Shown one piece after another: positions 45,546-52,830 of a stretch of DNA of 64,000 nucleotides; the first letter of the stretch is position 1, and every line of letters starts with the position of its first letter. The notes below the pieces were generated by a model. It was given only the letters and a program-made list of their open reading frames with translations, did not search any database and had not been told where the DNA came from. Source of the DNA: Deinococcus taeanensis. Lineage in GTDB: Bacteria > Deinococcota > Deinococci > Deinococcales > Deinococcaceae. The DNA is taken from assembly GCF_020229735.1 (NCBI RefSeq), contig NZ_CP083458.1, positions 124,001 through 188,000 of the forward strand, read 5' to 3'. The position numbers were made by a program, and so were the translations under genes.

Positions 45546-46979
45546 TTGAATCCTGAGGAATTCCGGACCGCCGGGCACGCCGTCATTGATTTCCTGGCGG
45601 ACTATCACGCTTCGCTGGCCCAGCGCCCCGTGATGGCGCAGACCGCGCCGGGCGCGGTGCGCGCACAACTGCCGCCCACGCCGCCGACGCAACCGGAGGC
45701 GTTCGCTGGCGTGCTGGAGGATGTCCAGCAGGTGGTTCTTCCAGGGCTGTCGTTGTGGCAGCATCCCCGTTTCTTCGGCTACTTTCCCGCCAACGCTGAC
45801 CTGAGCAGCGTGCTGGGCGATTTTCTCAGCACCGGACTGGGCGTGCTGGGGCTCTCGTGGCAGTCCAGTCCAGCCCTGACCGAAGTGGAAGAAGTGGTGA
45901 CCGACTGGATGCGGCAACTGGTGGGGCTGCCGGACACCTTCCACGGGGTGATTCAGGACACGGCTTCAACCAGCACCCTGGTGGCGCTGCTGTGCGCCCG
46001 GGAGCGCACGACGCAGTACAGCGCGAGCCGCGCCGGACTGCAGGGCGAGGCGCGGCCGCTGGTCGTGTACAGCTCGGCGTACAGCCACAGCAGTGTGCAG
46101 AAGGCCGCGGTGCTCGCCGGGTTCGGCAACGACAACGTGCGGGCCATTCCCACCGATGACGCGTTCGCGCTGCGGCCCGACCTGCTGCAGGCTGCAATTC
46201 AGAGTGACCTTGAGGCCGGGCGGGTGCCCTGTGCCGTGGTTGTCTCGACGGGTACCACCACCAGCACCGCGCTTGATCCGGTGGCGGCGGTGGCTGACCT
46301 CGCCGAACGGTACGGCCTGTGGCTGCATGTGGATGCAGCGATGGCCGGCACGGCCATGCTGCTGCCGGAATGCCGCTGGATGTGGGCCGGCGTGGAGCGG
46401 GCAGATTCAGTGGTGCTCAATCCGCACAAATGGCTGGGGTCGGTGTTCGACAACAGCCTGTACTACGTGCGTGACGCGCAGCATCTCGTGCGGGTGATGA
46501 GCACGAACCCCAGCTACCTGCAGAGCGCCGCGGACGGTGAGGTGACGAACTACCGCGACTGGGGCATTCCCCTGGGCCGCCGTTTCAGGGCCCTGAAACT
46601 GTGGACGATGCTGCGCACGTCCGGGGTGGACGCGATTCAGGCGCGGCTGCGGCGTGACCTCGCCAACGCGCAGTGGCTGGCCGAGCAGATCCGGGCGGCG
46701 CCGGACTGGCAGGTGCTGGCGCCGGTGCCCCTGCAGACCCTGTGCGTGCGCTTCGCTCCGGCCGGCTGGGACGCCGACGCCCTTGACCGCCTGACGCAGG
46801 CGTGGTGTGCCCGCATCAACAGTTCCGGCGAGGCGTACCTCACCCCCGCCACGCTCGACGGGCGCTGGATGGTGCGAGTCAGCATCGGGGCCCTGACCAC
46901 CGAGCGGGAGCATGTCGAGCAGCTCTGGGCCCTCATGCAGCAGTCTGCCACCGAGGTGGCCCGGGAAGAGACGGCATAA
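45546..46979 (+). CDS. PLP-dependent group II decarboxylase (aromatic-L-amino-acid decarboxylase type)
   Basis: 477 aa. Start is TTG 45546 with GGGAG about 7 nt upstream; no ATG lies nearby. Blocks: HPRFFGYFPANADLSSVLGD, SWQSSPALTEVEEVVTDWM, IQDTASTSTLVALLCARE, VYSSAYSHSSVQKAAVLAG (PLP-ring His), VSTGTTTSTALDP, LWLHVDAAMAGTAML (the Asp) and VVLNPHKWLG with the Schiff-base Lys at about 295. This is the DOPA/Trp/Tyr decarboxylase group, making aromatic amines and CO2. The exact amino acid cannot be told. Followed by a strong 14-bp hairpin. Confidence 0.92.
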   Translation: MNPEEFRTAGHAVIDFLADYHASLAQRPVMAQTAPGAVRAQLPPTPPTQPEAFAGVLEDVQQVVLPGLSLWQHPRFFGYFPANADLSSVLGDFLSTGLGVLGLSWQSSPALTEVEEVVTDWMRQLVGLPDTFHGVIQDTASTSTLVALLCARERTTQYSASRAGLQGEARPLVVYSSAYSHSSVQKAAVLAGFGNDNVRAIPTDDAFALRPDLLQAAIQSDLEAGRVPCAVVVSTGTTTSTALDPVAAVADLAERYGLWLHVDAAMAGTAMLLPECRWMWAGVERADSVVLNPHKWLGSVFDNSLYYVRDAQHLVRVMSTNPSYLQSAADGEVTNYRDWGIPLGRRFRALKLWTMLRTSGVDAIQARLRRDLANAQWLAEQIRAAPDWQVLAPVPLQTLCVRFAPAGWDADALDRLTQAWCARINSSGEAYLTPATLDGRWMVRVSIGALTTEREHVEQLWALMQQSATEVAREETA

Positions 46980-47032
46980 CTCGCGCTGCCCGGTGCCCGC
47001 GGCTGCGTACGCTGTTCAGAAGGACCGGTGTT

Positions 47033-47071
47033 CAGACCCACACCCAACAAAACCTGCTGGGTGTGGGTCTG
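47033..47071 (+). terminator. Strong hairpin after the decarboxylase gene
   Basis: CAGACCCACACCCA (47033-47046) pairs perfectly over 14 bp with 47058-47071 across an 11-nt loop. No T-run follows, so it may end transcription with Rho help or protect the 3' end. It also overlaps the upstream edge of the next gene's promoter. Confidence 0.5.
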
Positions 47072-47077
47072 GTGACG

Positions 47078-47106
47078 TTGCGTTTCGATCCGCCTGTCAG
47101 TATGGT
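47078..47106 (+). promoter_or_regulatory. Putative promoter of the recombinase-like gene
   Basis: TTGCGT (47078-47083), 17-nt spacer, TATGGT (47101-47106). A start near 47113 places the shared 14-bp motif (47117-47130) just inside the transcript, an operator-like position. Confidence 0.35.
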
Positions 47107-47116
47107 ATGTTCAATC

Positions 47117-47130
47117 ATAACTCCGGTTAG
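47117..47130 (+). promoter_or_regulatory. Copy of the ATAACTCCGGTTAT motif ahead of the recombinase-like gene
   Basis: ATAACTCCGGTTAG differs from the recA-upstream motif at one position and lies 16 nt before ATG 47146. The ribosome sites are also near-identical between the two genes (AAGGAGACGCATG at recA; AAGGGAGACGCATG here). Confidence 0.5.
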
Positions 47131-47145
47131 AGTCAAGGGAGACGC

Positions 47146-48018
47146 ATGACGGACCTGCCAACAACCCATAAACTCCTCAAAGCCCTGCACGACCACGATC
47201 TGGATACCATTCTTCCCTACGTCCAGCACGTCCTCCCCGTGACGCCGCAGGTGGCGCGGGCCCACCTCAGCCGGTTCTTCACCCCGGACGACCCGGACCG
47301 CGTGGACCTCCGGCACCAGAGCCATGAGCTGCACAGTCACCTGCACAGCAGCGCCTACACCAACCTGAACGGGGCCGTCGCCAAACCCAACACCGCCCGT
47401 CTGCGCCTGAGTCTGCTCAGTAAGGCGTACACGCAGCTGATCGCACTGGGGGTCCTGAACGTTCACCCCATGCAGGGCCTCCCCCGCCCCATCAATGAAC
47501 GTCGCCCCGCGCCGCTGATCACCCGGGAGGCCATTCAGTCCCTTCACAAAGCGGCGCGCAATCCCCTGCGCACGGCCCTGATCCTCATCGATGAGCACGC
47601 CCTGCGCACGCGTGAACTCACGACCCTCGCCTGGGGGCACCTGCACGTGCCGAGCGGCACCCTGACCAGAACGCACACCGCCACCCGCCTGAGCGACAAG
47701 GCTCTGGGTGCACTGCGCGAACTGTACTTCGAGGCGGGCGGACTTCTTGATGACGACTCTGACCTTCGCCCTGGGCCGGTGTTCCCGTGGCGCGCCGAGG
47801 CGGACCTGAGAGCGGACCTGTTCAAAGCCTGCCAGGACGCCCAGCTGTCGTACGTGACACCCGGAGAGCTGCGCCGCGCGTCGCTGCGCGATCGGCCGCA
47901 TACGCCGGAAAGCGCAGGGTTCAGTCCTTTTGACGGAGACCGCCAGCTGCGTAAGGTTCGTGATCTCGCCGCGGAGGTGGCGGACGCAACCACTGCGAAG
48001 GCGTCCGAACCGCGCTGA
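47146..48018 (+). CDS. Tyrosine-recombinase-fold protein lacking the catalytic His and Tyr
   Basis: 290 aa. N-terminal half is an all-helical core-binding-like domain (SAYTNLNGAVAKPNTARLRL...). Residues about 120-260 resemble the catalytic domain: LITREAIQSLHKAARNPLRT, then DEHALRTRELTTLAWGHLHV (box I Arg) and VTPGELRRASLRDR, the position of the HxxR box but with Gly for His. No GH..(T)..Y tail follows; the C-terminus is RQLRKVRDLAAEVADA. It should therefore be unable to cut DNA and may bind DNA as a regulator or accessory factor. Preceded by GGGAG, and by the 14-bp motif shared with recA. Alternative: an unrelated helical protein. Confidence 0.7.
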   Translation: MTDLPTTHKLLKALHDHDLDTILPYVQHVLPVTPQVARAHLSRFFTPDDPDRVDLRHQSHELHSHLHSSAYTNLNGAVAKPNTARLRLSLLSKAYTQLIALGVLNVHPMQGLPRPINERRPAPLITREAIQSLHKAARNPLRTALILIDEHALRTRELTTLAWGHLHVPSGTLTRTHTATRLSDKALGALRELYFEAGGLLDDDSDLRPGPVFPWRAEADLRADLFKACQDAQLSYVTPGELRRASLRDRPHTPESAGFSPFDGDRQLRKVRDLAAEVADATTAKASEPR

Positions 48019-48056
48019 GCGGCCGTCAGGCTGTCCGGAGCCAGGAAGTGCCGGGC

Positions 48057-48353
48057 TCAACCGCAGCGGAAGGGAATGGGCAGTGGCCCGCAGCAGCACA
48101 CCCCCTGCACCCGGCCACCCCCGGTCACGCGACCAGCCAGGTGACTGTAGGCCTGACGGCAGGTGCCGAACCGGGCCACGATCGCCGCGCGGCCCCCGGC
48201 GAGGCCGTGTTCGGTGATGATGCGCGCCACCGCGGCGGAGCAGGACTCGCCGCCAAACAGCGCGGCGTGCGCGCAGCGGAATCCCTTCAAGGGCGACAGG
48301 TGACGCTGGTACGCACCGATGGTGGTCAGGGCGAGGACATTCAGGTCGGGCAT
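48057..48353 (-). CDS. YidD-like membrane-protein insertion efficiency factor family
   Basis: 98 aa. The central run IGAYQRHLSPLKGFRCAHAA, GGESCSAAVARIITEHGLAG and ARFGTCRQAY follows the YidD/haemolytic-domain pattern (YQRxLSPxKGxxC...SCSxYaxxAixxhGlxxG...R...C). It belongs to the branch with a longer insert after the first Cys. Paired Cys residues are kept. YidD proteins help YidC/Sec membrane insertion; here it stands alone, not with yidC/rnpA. Convergent with the recombinase-like gene. Ribosome site weak, so the start is provisional. Confidence 0.72.
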   Translation of the reverse strand: MPDLNVLALTTIGAYQRHLSPLKGFRCAHAALFGGESCSAAVARIITEHGLAGGRAAIVARFGTCRQAYSHLAGRVTGGGRVQGVCCCGPLPIPFRCG

Positions 48354-48844
48354 ACGTCACGGTAGTGACTGGCGGGCGCGCGCCCGTGCAGTTCCCATGA
48401 ACCGGGGGCGATACAGCCCTCACGGAAGATTGGAGGCTCAGTTTCCAGAGCGACGCGGTCAGTGTTCCCGCTTGCACTGTGTCCCGCAGGGCACTCTGGT
48501 CAGGATGCTGACAGGATTCAGTATGACCCTGCAGGCTCCGCTCTCACGGCTGGCGTCGCCTGCTCCTCCGGGCGTCCAGGATTCGGGGCGCTCAGTCCAG
48601 TGGCCGCCACAGTGGGGTGACGCACACATGCCGCTGTCAGGCCATTTCATGACAACTTCGTGGCGTCGGCCAGTCGGGCAGGAATGGGCTGCGCCTCAGG
48701 CCAGGGCACTGAATCTCCTCGCACCGGCGCGGCCCCGGGCCAGATGTTGAGTGACGGCCCTGTCAGGGGCCGTCTCCTACGATAGAGGTAGGTTGTGCGC
48801 CTTCAGATTCCGTTGGCCGTCCTGCCAGCAGACATTTGAAAAGC
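48354..48844. other. No supported gene
   Basis: Between divergent genes; upstream part of the protease promoter region. No coding sequence found. Confidence 0.45.
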
Positions 48845-48872
48845 GTGACAATACGGTGAATGTCTGTAGAAT
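48845..48872 (+). promoter_or_regulatory. Promoter of the protease - GGDEF/EAL operon
   Basis: -35 GTGACA (48845-48850), 16-nt spacer, -10 TAGAAT (48867-48872). Leader about 38 nt to ATG 48917. Confidence 0.55.
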
Positions 48873-48916
48873 CAAAAGGGAGCGACTCGTTACCACATAT
48901 CAAGGAGACCATCATC

Positions 48917-50152
48917 ATGCGTAGCATCCTCACCTGCGCCGTCATCTCGAGCCTCCTCCTGATCAGCTGCTCCCGGACCACGCTGCCCCGGACGGATCGT
49001 CCAGCCACCCTGCTCACCGTGCCGGTCACGGCCACCACCACCGATCAGGACCTGCAGCAGTACGGCGGGACCGTGCAGCTGCGCACAGCGACATTCGCGG
49101 TGATTGGCAACCCCAGCCGTGCTGGCCTGGGGGCCCAGGCCAGCACCCTGGAAAGCAACCAGGACGCGATCAGCGTGCCGGAGGGAAGCACCTGGGGCAA
49201 CGCCAAGGGCCTATGGGTGAACGGCGTGAGCACCTGGAGCAGCGCCAAAGGCCTGTGGGTGAACAGCGACGACGCCCTTCTTCCAGGTGCAGGCAATCTC
49301 TTCCGCGTCGAAAACGCTGGAAACTTCAGCGCCATTCATCTGGACGATCTGCTGAAAACCGGCCGCCTCGGCGCGGGCCAGGTGGTCGCGGTCATCGACA
49401 CGGGATTCGACACGCAGCATCCTCTGCTGAGTGGCAATCTGACAGACGCGGGCACCTGGTACGACTTCGTGAACGACGACCGCGCGCCTGCCTTCAACGT
49501 GGTGAGCGGCTCCCCGAGTTACGGGCACGGCACCTTCGTGGCCGGCCTGGTCCGACAGACCGCCCCGAGGGCGCGCATCATGCCGCTGCAGGTCCTCAAT
49601 GACGCCGGTGAGGGTGACATCGTGAACGCGGCGCGGGCCATCGTGTGGGCCGCTGACCACGGCGCGAACGTCATCAACCTGAGTTTCGGCACGGCGCAGA
49701 GCAGCCCGGCCCTGCGTGAGGCCATCCGCTACGCGCAGAGCAGACAGAGTCTCGTTGTGGCGGCCGCCGGCAACAGTGCCCAGGCCGTCATGGACCACCC
49801 GGCCGAGGGCCTGGACAGTGCCGCGGGCGGCATCAGCGTGGGCAGTCACGGCCCGGACCACGTGATCAGCGCCTTTTCCTCCTACAGCCCCCAGACCTAC
49901 GCGTTCCTGCCCGGCGAGGCCCTGTTCTCCGCCTTCCCGAACAACCAGGCGGGGTACTGGAGCGGCACGTCCATGAGTGCGCCCATCATGGCCGGCATTC
50001 TCGCCGACCTGAATCAGAACGCCCTGACCGTGCAGTCGACCCTGAACGCCCTCAGCAGCACCCGGTACTCCATCAGCGCGCTGCAGGGCGCCGCTTACGC
50101 CGCCATCTCTGCGCAATCCGTCAGGCTGGACGTCATCGACCGCGCCCGCTGA
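48917..50152 (+). CDS. Subtilase (S8) family lipoprotein protease
   Basis: 411 aa from ATG 48917 with AAGGAGA 10 nt ahead. Lipoprotein signal: hydrophobic MRSILTCAVISSLLLISC, Cys18 the lipid anchor. Catalytic triad Asp161 (VAVIDTGFD), His204 (SYGHGTFVAG), Ser352 (SGTSMSAPIMAG), oxyanion Asn286 (AAAGNS). Residues about 91-116 hold a tandem repeat, STWGNAKGLWVNG then STWSSAKGLWVNS, between the pro-region and catalytic domain. It should be a membrane-anchored, surface-exposed serine protease. Only 3 nt separate its stop from the next gene, a TPR-GGDEF-EAL protein, hinting at a signalling link. Confidence 0.93.
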   Translation: MRSILTCAVISSLLLISCSRTTLPRTDRPATLLTVPVTATTTDQDLQQYGGTVQLRTATFAVIGNPSRAGLGAQASTLESNQDAISVPEGSTWGNAKGLWVNGVSTWSSAKGLWVNSDDALLPGAGNLFRVENAGNFSAIHLDDLLKTGRLGAGQVVAVIDTGFDTQHPLLSGNLTDAGTWYDFVNDDRAPAFNVVSGSPSYGHGTFVAGLVRQTAPRARIMPLQVLNDAGEGDIVNAARAIVWAADHGANVINLSFGTAQSSPALREAIRYAQSRQSLVVAAAGNSAQAVMDHPAEGLDSAAGGISVGSHGPDHVISAFSSYSPQTYAFLPGEALFSAFPNNQAGYWSGTSMSAPIMAGILADLNQNALTVQSTLNALSSTRYSISALQGAAYAAISAQSVRLDVIDRAR

Positions 50153-50155
50153 CGT

Positions 50156-52621
50156 ATGACGGCCACTGACCTGGACAACATTGCCTCCGTTATCGAGGAG
50201 CTCAAGCACCACGGGCACAGCCGCGCCGAAGAACGGCTGGCCCGCATCACGCCGCGCACACCGGAGGTCCAGGGCCACTACGAGTACGCCCTGGGCCTCT
50301 TTCACCGGCTGCGCGCCGACCTGAACCGCGCGGCCGTTCACCTCACGCGCGCGTCCGAACTCTCCAAGGTGCACGGCCTGACCAGGCTGAGCGCCGACGC
50401 TGCGCTGCAGCTCGCCTACCTCCGGCTCGCGGCGCTCGACGGGGACGCGGCGCTGGCGCTGCTTCACGAGGCGCAGAGTGCCCTGCGGAGCATGCACGAC
50501 ACCGCCGGCGAGATTGCGGTGAAGTGCAACGTCCTGAACGTCCTGCTGGACCTGAATCATGTCTCGGACGCCACAGCGCTGATGCATGACCTGAAAGAGC
50601 AGATCGACGCGCTGCCCCGGGACGACCTCAATCCGAACGTTTACCTGAGCCTCCTGAACAGCCAGGGCCGCCTGTTCGAGAAGGCCGGGCTGGTGCAGGA
50701 GTCCACCCGCGCGTACGCGCAGGGCTATCACCTTGCGCTCAAGCAGCAGTCCACCGAGGCGCAGGAAATCTTCCTGCACAACCTCTGCGAGGCCCTCATC
50801 AAGCAGGGCCGCGCAGAAACTGCCCTGAAACGCATTGAGGGGTACCGCACCGGGCGCGACCTGCCGGCCAGCGACCTGCCGACCGGCCTGCTCACGCTGT
50901 ACAGCTCGGCGCTCTCCAGAACAGGGCAGCACGCCCAGGCGGAGCAGGTGATCCGGCAGGCCATAGCCAGCGCGCAGCAGGACGGAGACCGCGAAACCGA
51001 GATTACCGCCCGTGGCGTCCTGGCCGAAATTCAGCTGGCGCAGGGCCGGCACGCCGACGCGCAGACCACAGCCGAACAAGCCCTGCGCAGCGTCCCCGAC
51101 GATGACCACAGCGATCTGAAGACCACGCTGCTGTGGCTGTCCGCCACGGCGAGTGAAGCCATCGACCCGCAACAGTCCATCACGCACCTGAAAGCCCTGA
51201 TCGAGATCAACCGGCAGGTGAACCGCGCGCTGATCGACCAGTACCTGCAGATTGCCCACACGGCCAGCCGCCTGGAGAACGCCGAGCAGCTCCTGACCCT
51301 GGAAAAACAGCTGCGGCTGGACGCCGAGGCGACCATCCAGCGTCAGGTGGACGCGCTGGAGAAAGGCCGGCTGTACGACCAGCTGACGGGGCTGCCCAAC
51401 CGGGTGCTGCTGCACGCCCAGGTTGCGCAGCGCACCGCCCAGTCCGGCGAGTTTCTGCTTGTCACGCTGGACGTGAACCGCTTTCAGCTGGTGAACGACA
51501 TGTACGGGCACGACGCGGCCGACGACATGCTGCGCGCCCTCGCCGACCGCCTGCGCGGCGCGCTGGCCCCCGGGGAGATGGTCGCCCGGGTGGGCGGCGA
51601 CGAATTCGGTCTTCTGCTCTCCCACCCCCCCACCGGCGAGACCCTTACGGCGCACCTGCGCCGCGTGGTCAGCACGGTCAGTCAGCCGCTGCCCGTCGGC
51701 ACGCAGGTGCTGCGCGTCTCCGCGTCGGTCGGCGCGGCCCGCTGGCCTGCGGACGCCACGAACCCCGAAGCGCTGCGCCGGGCGTCTGAACTGGCTCTGC
51801 TGGACGCCAAAGCGCAGGGGGAAAACCTGATGTTCTACGACGCCGGCGCGCACGCCCACGCCGGCCTGGAGGGCGCGCTCGCGCACGCCCTGGACCGCGG
51901 TGAGTACGAACTGCACTACCAGCCGCTCGTGGACACCCAGGCGCGGCGCATCCTCAGCGCGGAGGCGCTGCTGCGCTGGAATTCCCCCGAACGTGGCCTG
52001 CAGTCCCCCGGGACGTTCATGCCGATCCTGGAACGCGGGGATCACATCGTGGAAGTCGGCGCGTGGGCGCTGCGCGAGGCGTGCCGCGCCGCGCAGCAGT
52101 GGGGGGGCGTGCGGGTCGCGGTGAACCTCAGCGCCCGACAGTTCGCCAGCCCCGACCTGCTGGGGCAGGTCCGCGCCGCGCTGCGCGACACCGGCCTGCC
52201 CCCAGCGCTGCTGGAGCTGGAAATCACCGAGAGTCTCATGATGCAGAACCCGGACCGGGCCGCGCGCATCCTCGAAGCGCTGCGGGCCGACGGCGTGCGC
52301 GTGATGCTGGACGATTTCGGTACCGGATACAGCAGCCTCGCGTACCTCGCCCGTTTCCCCCTGAGCGGCCTGAAGATCGACCGGAGTTTCATTCATGACC
52401 TTGCGCAGGACCCACGCGGCCACAGCGCCGCTATTGTGCGCGCCATGGTGGGCCTGAGCCGCGACATGGGCCTGGAACTCGTGGCTGAAGGCGTCGAGAC
52501 CCTGCAGCACCTGCAGCTGCTACAACGGGAGGGGATTCACGTCATGCAGGGCTACTACTTCGCGCGCCCCACCCGCGACTGGCGCCCCGCGCACCTGCCC
52601 GCCCCCCCCGACCTCCAGTAA
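50156..52621 (+). CDS. TPR-GGDEF-EAL signalling protein (cyclic-di-GMP metabolism)
   Basis: 821 aa. Residues about 1-350 are TPR-like helical repeats (YEYALGLFHRLRADLNRAAV, LLNSQGRLFEKAGLVQESTR), then a coiled linker, GGDEF at about 405-565 with RVGGDEFGLLL (about 477-487), and EAL at about 575-815 with SAEALLRW, VAVNLSARQF, LELEITESLMM, MLDDFGTGYSSL, LKIDRSFIHDL and LVAEGVETLQHL. All metal and catalytic residues of the EAL phosphodiesterase are present; the GGDEF motif is intact too, so the net activity is unclear. No membrane helix, so cytosolic with TPR as sensor or docking. Co-transcribed with the upstream protease. Confidence 0.93.
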   Translation: MTATDLDNIASVIEELKHHGHSRAEERLARITPRTPEVQGHYEYALGLFHRLRADLNRAAVHLTRASELSKVHGLTRLSADAALQLAYLRLAALDGDAALALLHEAQSALRSMHDTAGEIAVKCNVLNVLLDLNHVSDATALMHDLKEQIDALPRDDLNPNVYLSLLNSQGRLFEKAGLVQESTRAYAQGYHLALKQQSTEAQEIFLHNLCEALIKQGRAETALKRIEGYRTGRDLPASDLPTGLLTLYSSALSRTGQHAQAEQVIRQAIASAQQDGDRETEITARGVLAEIQLAQGRHADAQTTAEQALRSVPDDDHSDLKTTLLWLSATASEAIDPQQSITHLKALIEINRQVNRALIDQYLQIAHTASRLENAEQLLTLEKQLRLDAEATIQRQVDALEKGRLYDQLTGLPNRVLLHAQVAQRTAQSGEFLLVTLDVNRFQLVNDMYGHDAADDMLRALADRLRGALAPGEMVARVGGDEFGLLLSHPPTGETLTAHLRRVVSTVSQPLPVGTQVLRVSASVGAARWPADATNPEALRRASELALLDAKAQGENLMFYDAGAHAHAGLEGALAHALDRGEYELHYQPLVDTQARRILSAEALLRWNSPERGLQSPGTFMPILERGDHIVEVGAWALREACRAAQQWGGVRVAVNLSARQFASPDLLGQVRAALRDTGLPPALLELEITESLMMQNPDRAARILEALRADGVRVMLDDFGTGYSSLAYLARFPLSGLKIDRSFIHDLAQDPRGHSAAIVRAMVGLSRDMGLELVAEGVETLQHLQLLQREGIHVMQGYYFARPTRDWRPAHLPAPPDLQ

Positions 52622-52830
52622 CGCCCCAGGCCGCTTCCTCCCCATCCCGGCGCAGCGCGCCCTTCAGGGAAAGCGCCGGGCGTCTGGTACGATGCGAAGT
52701 GACCTCCGTCCCGGCCTTCCGTTCCCGCAGGTCCCGCCAGGTCAACGGCGTTTCACCGGCCGCTCTGAGACGCCCCACGTTCCGCCGCCTCCCCGCGCGG
52801 CCCGCCTGCGCGCGTTCACAGGTGCCTGCC

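Noticed and set aside
49211..52510. Uninterrupted 1099-codon frame on the minus strand
   Set aside because: It lies antisense to the subtilase and TPR-GGDEF-EAL genes, has no domain, and is a by-product of high third-position G+C.
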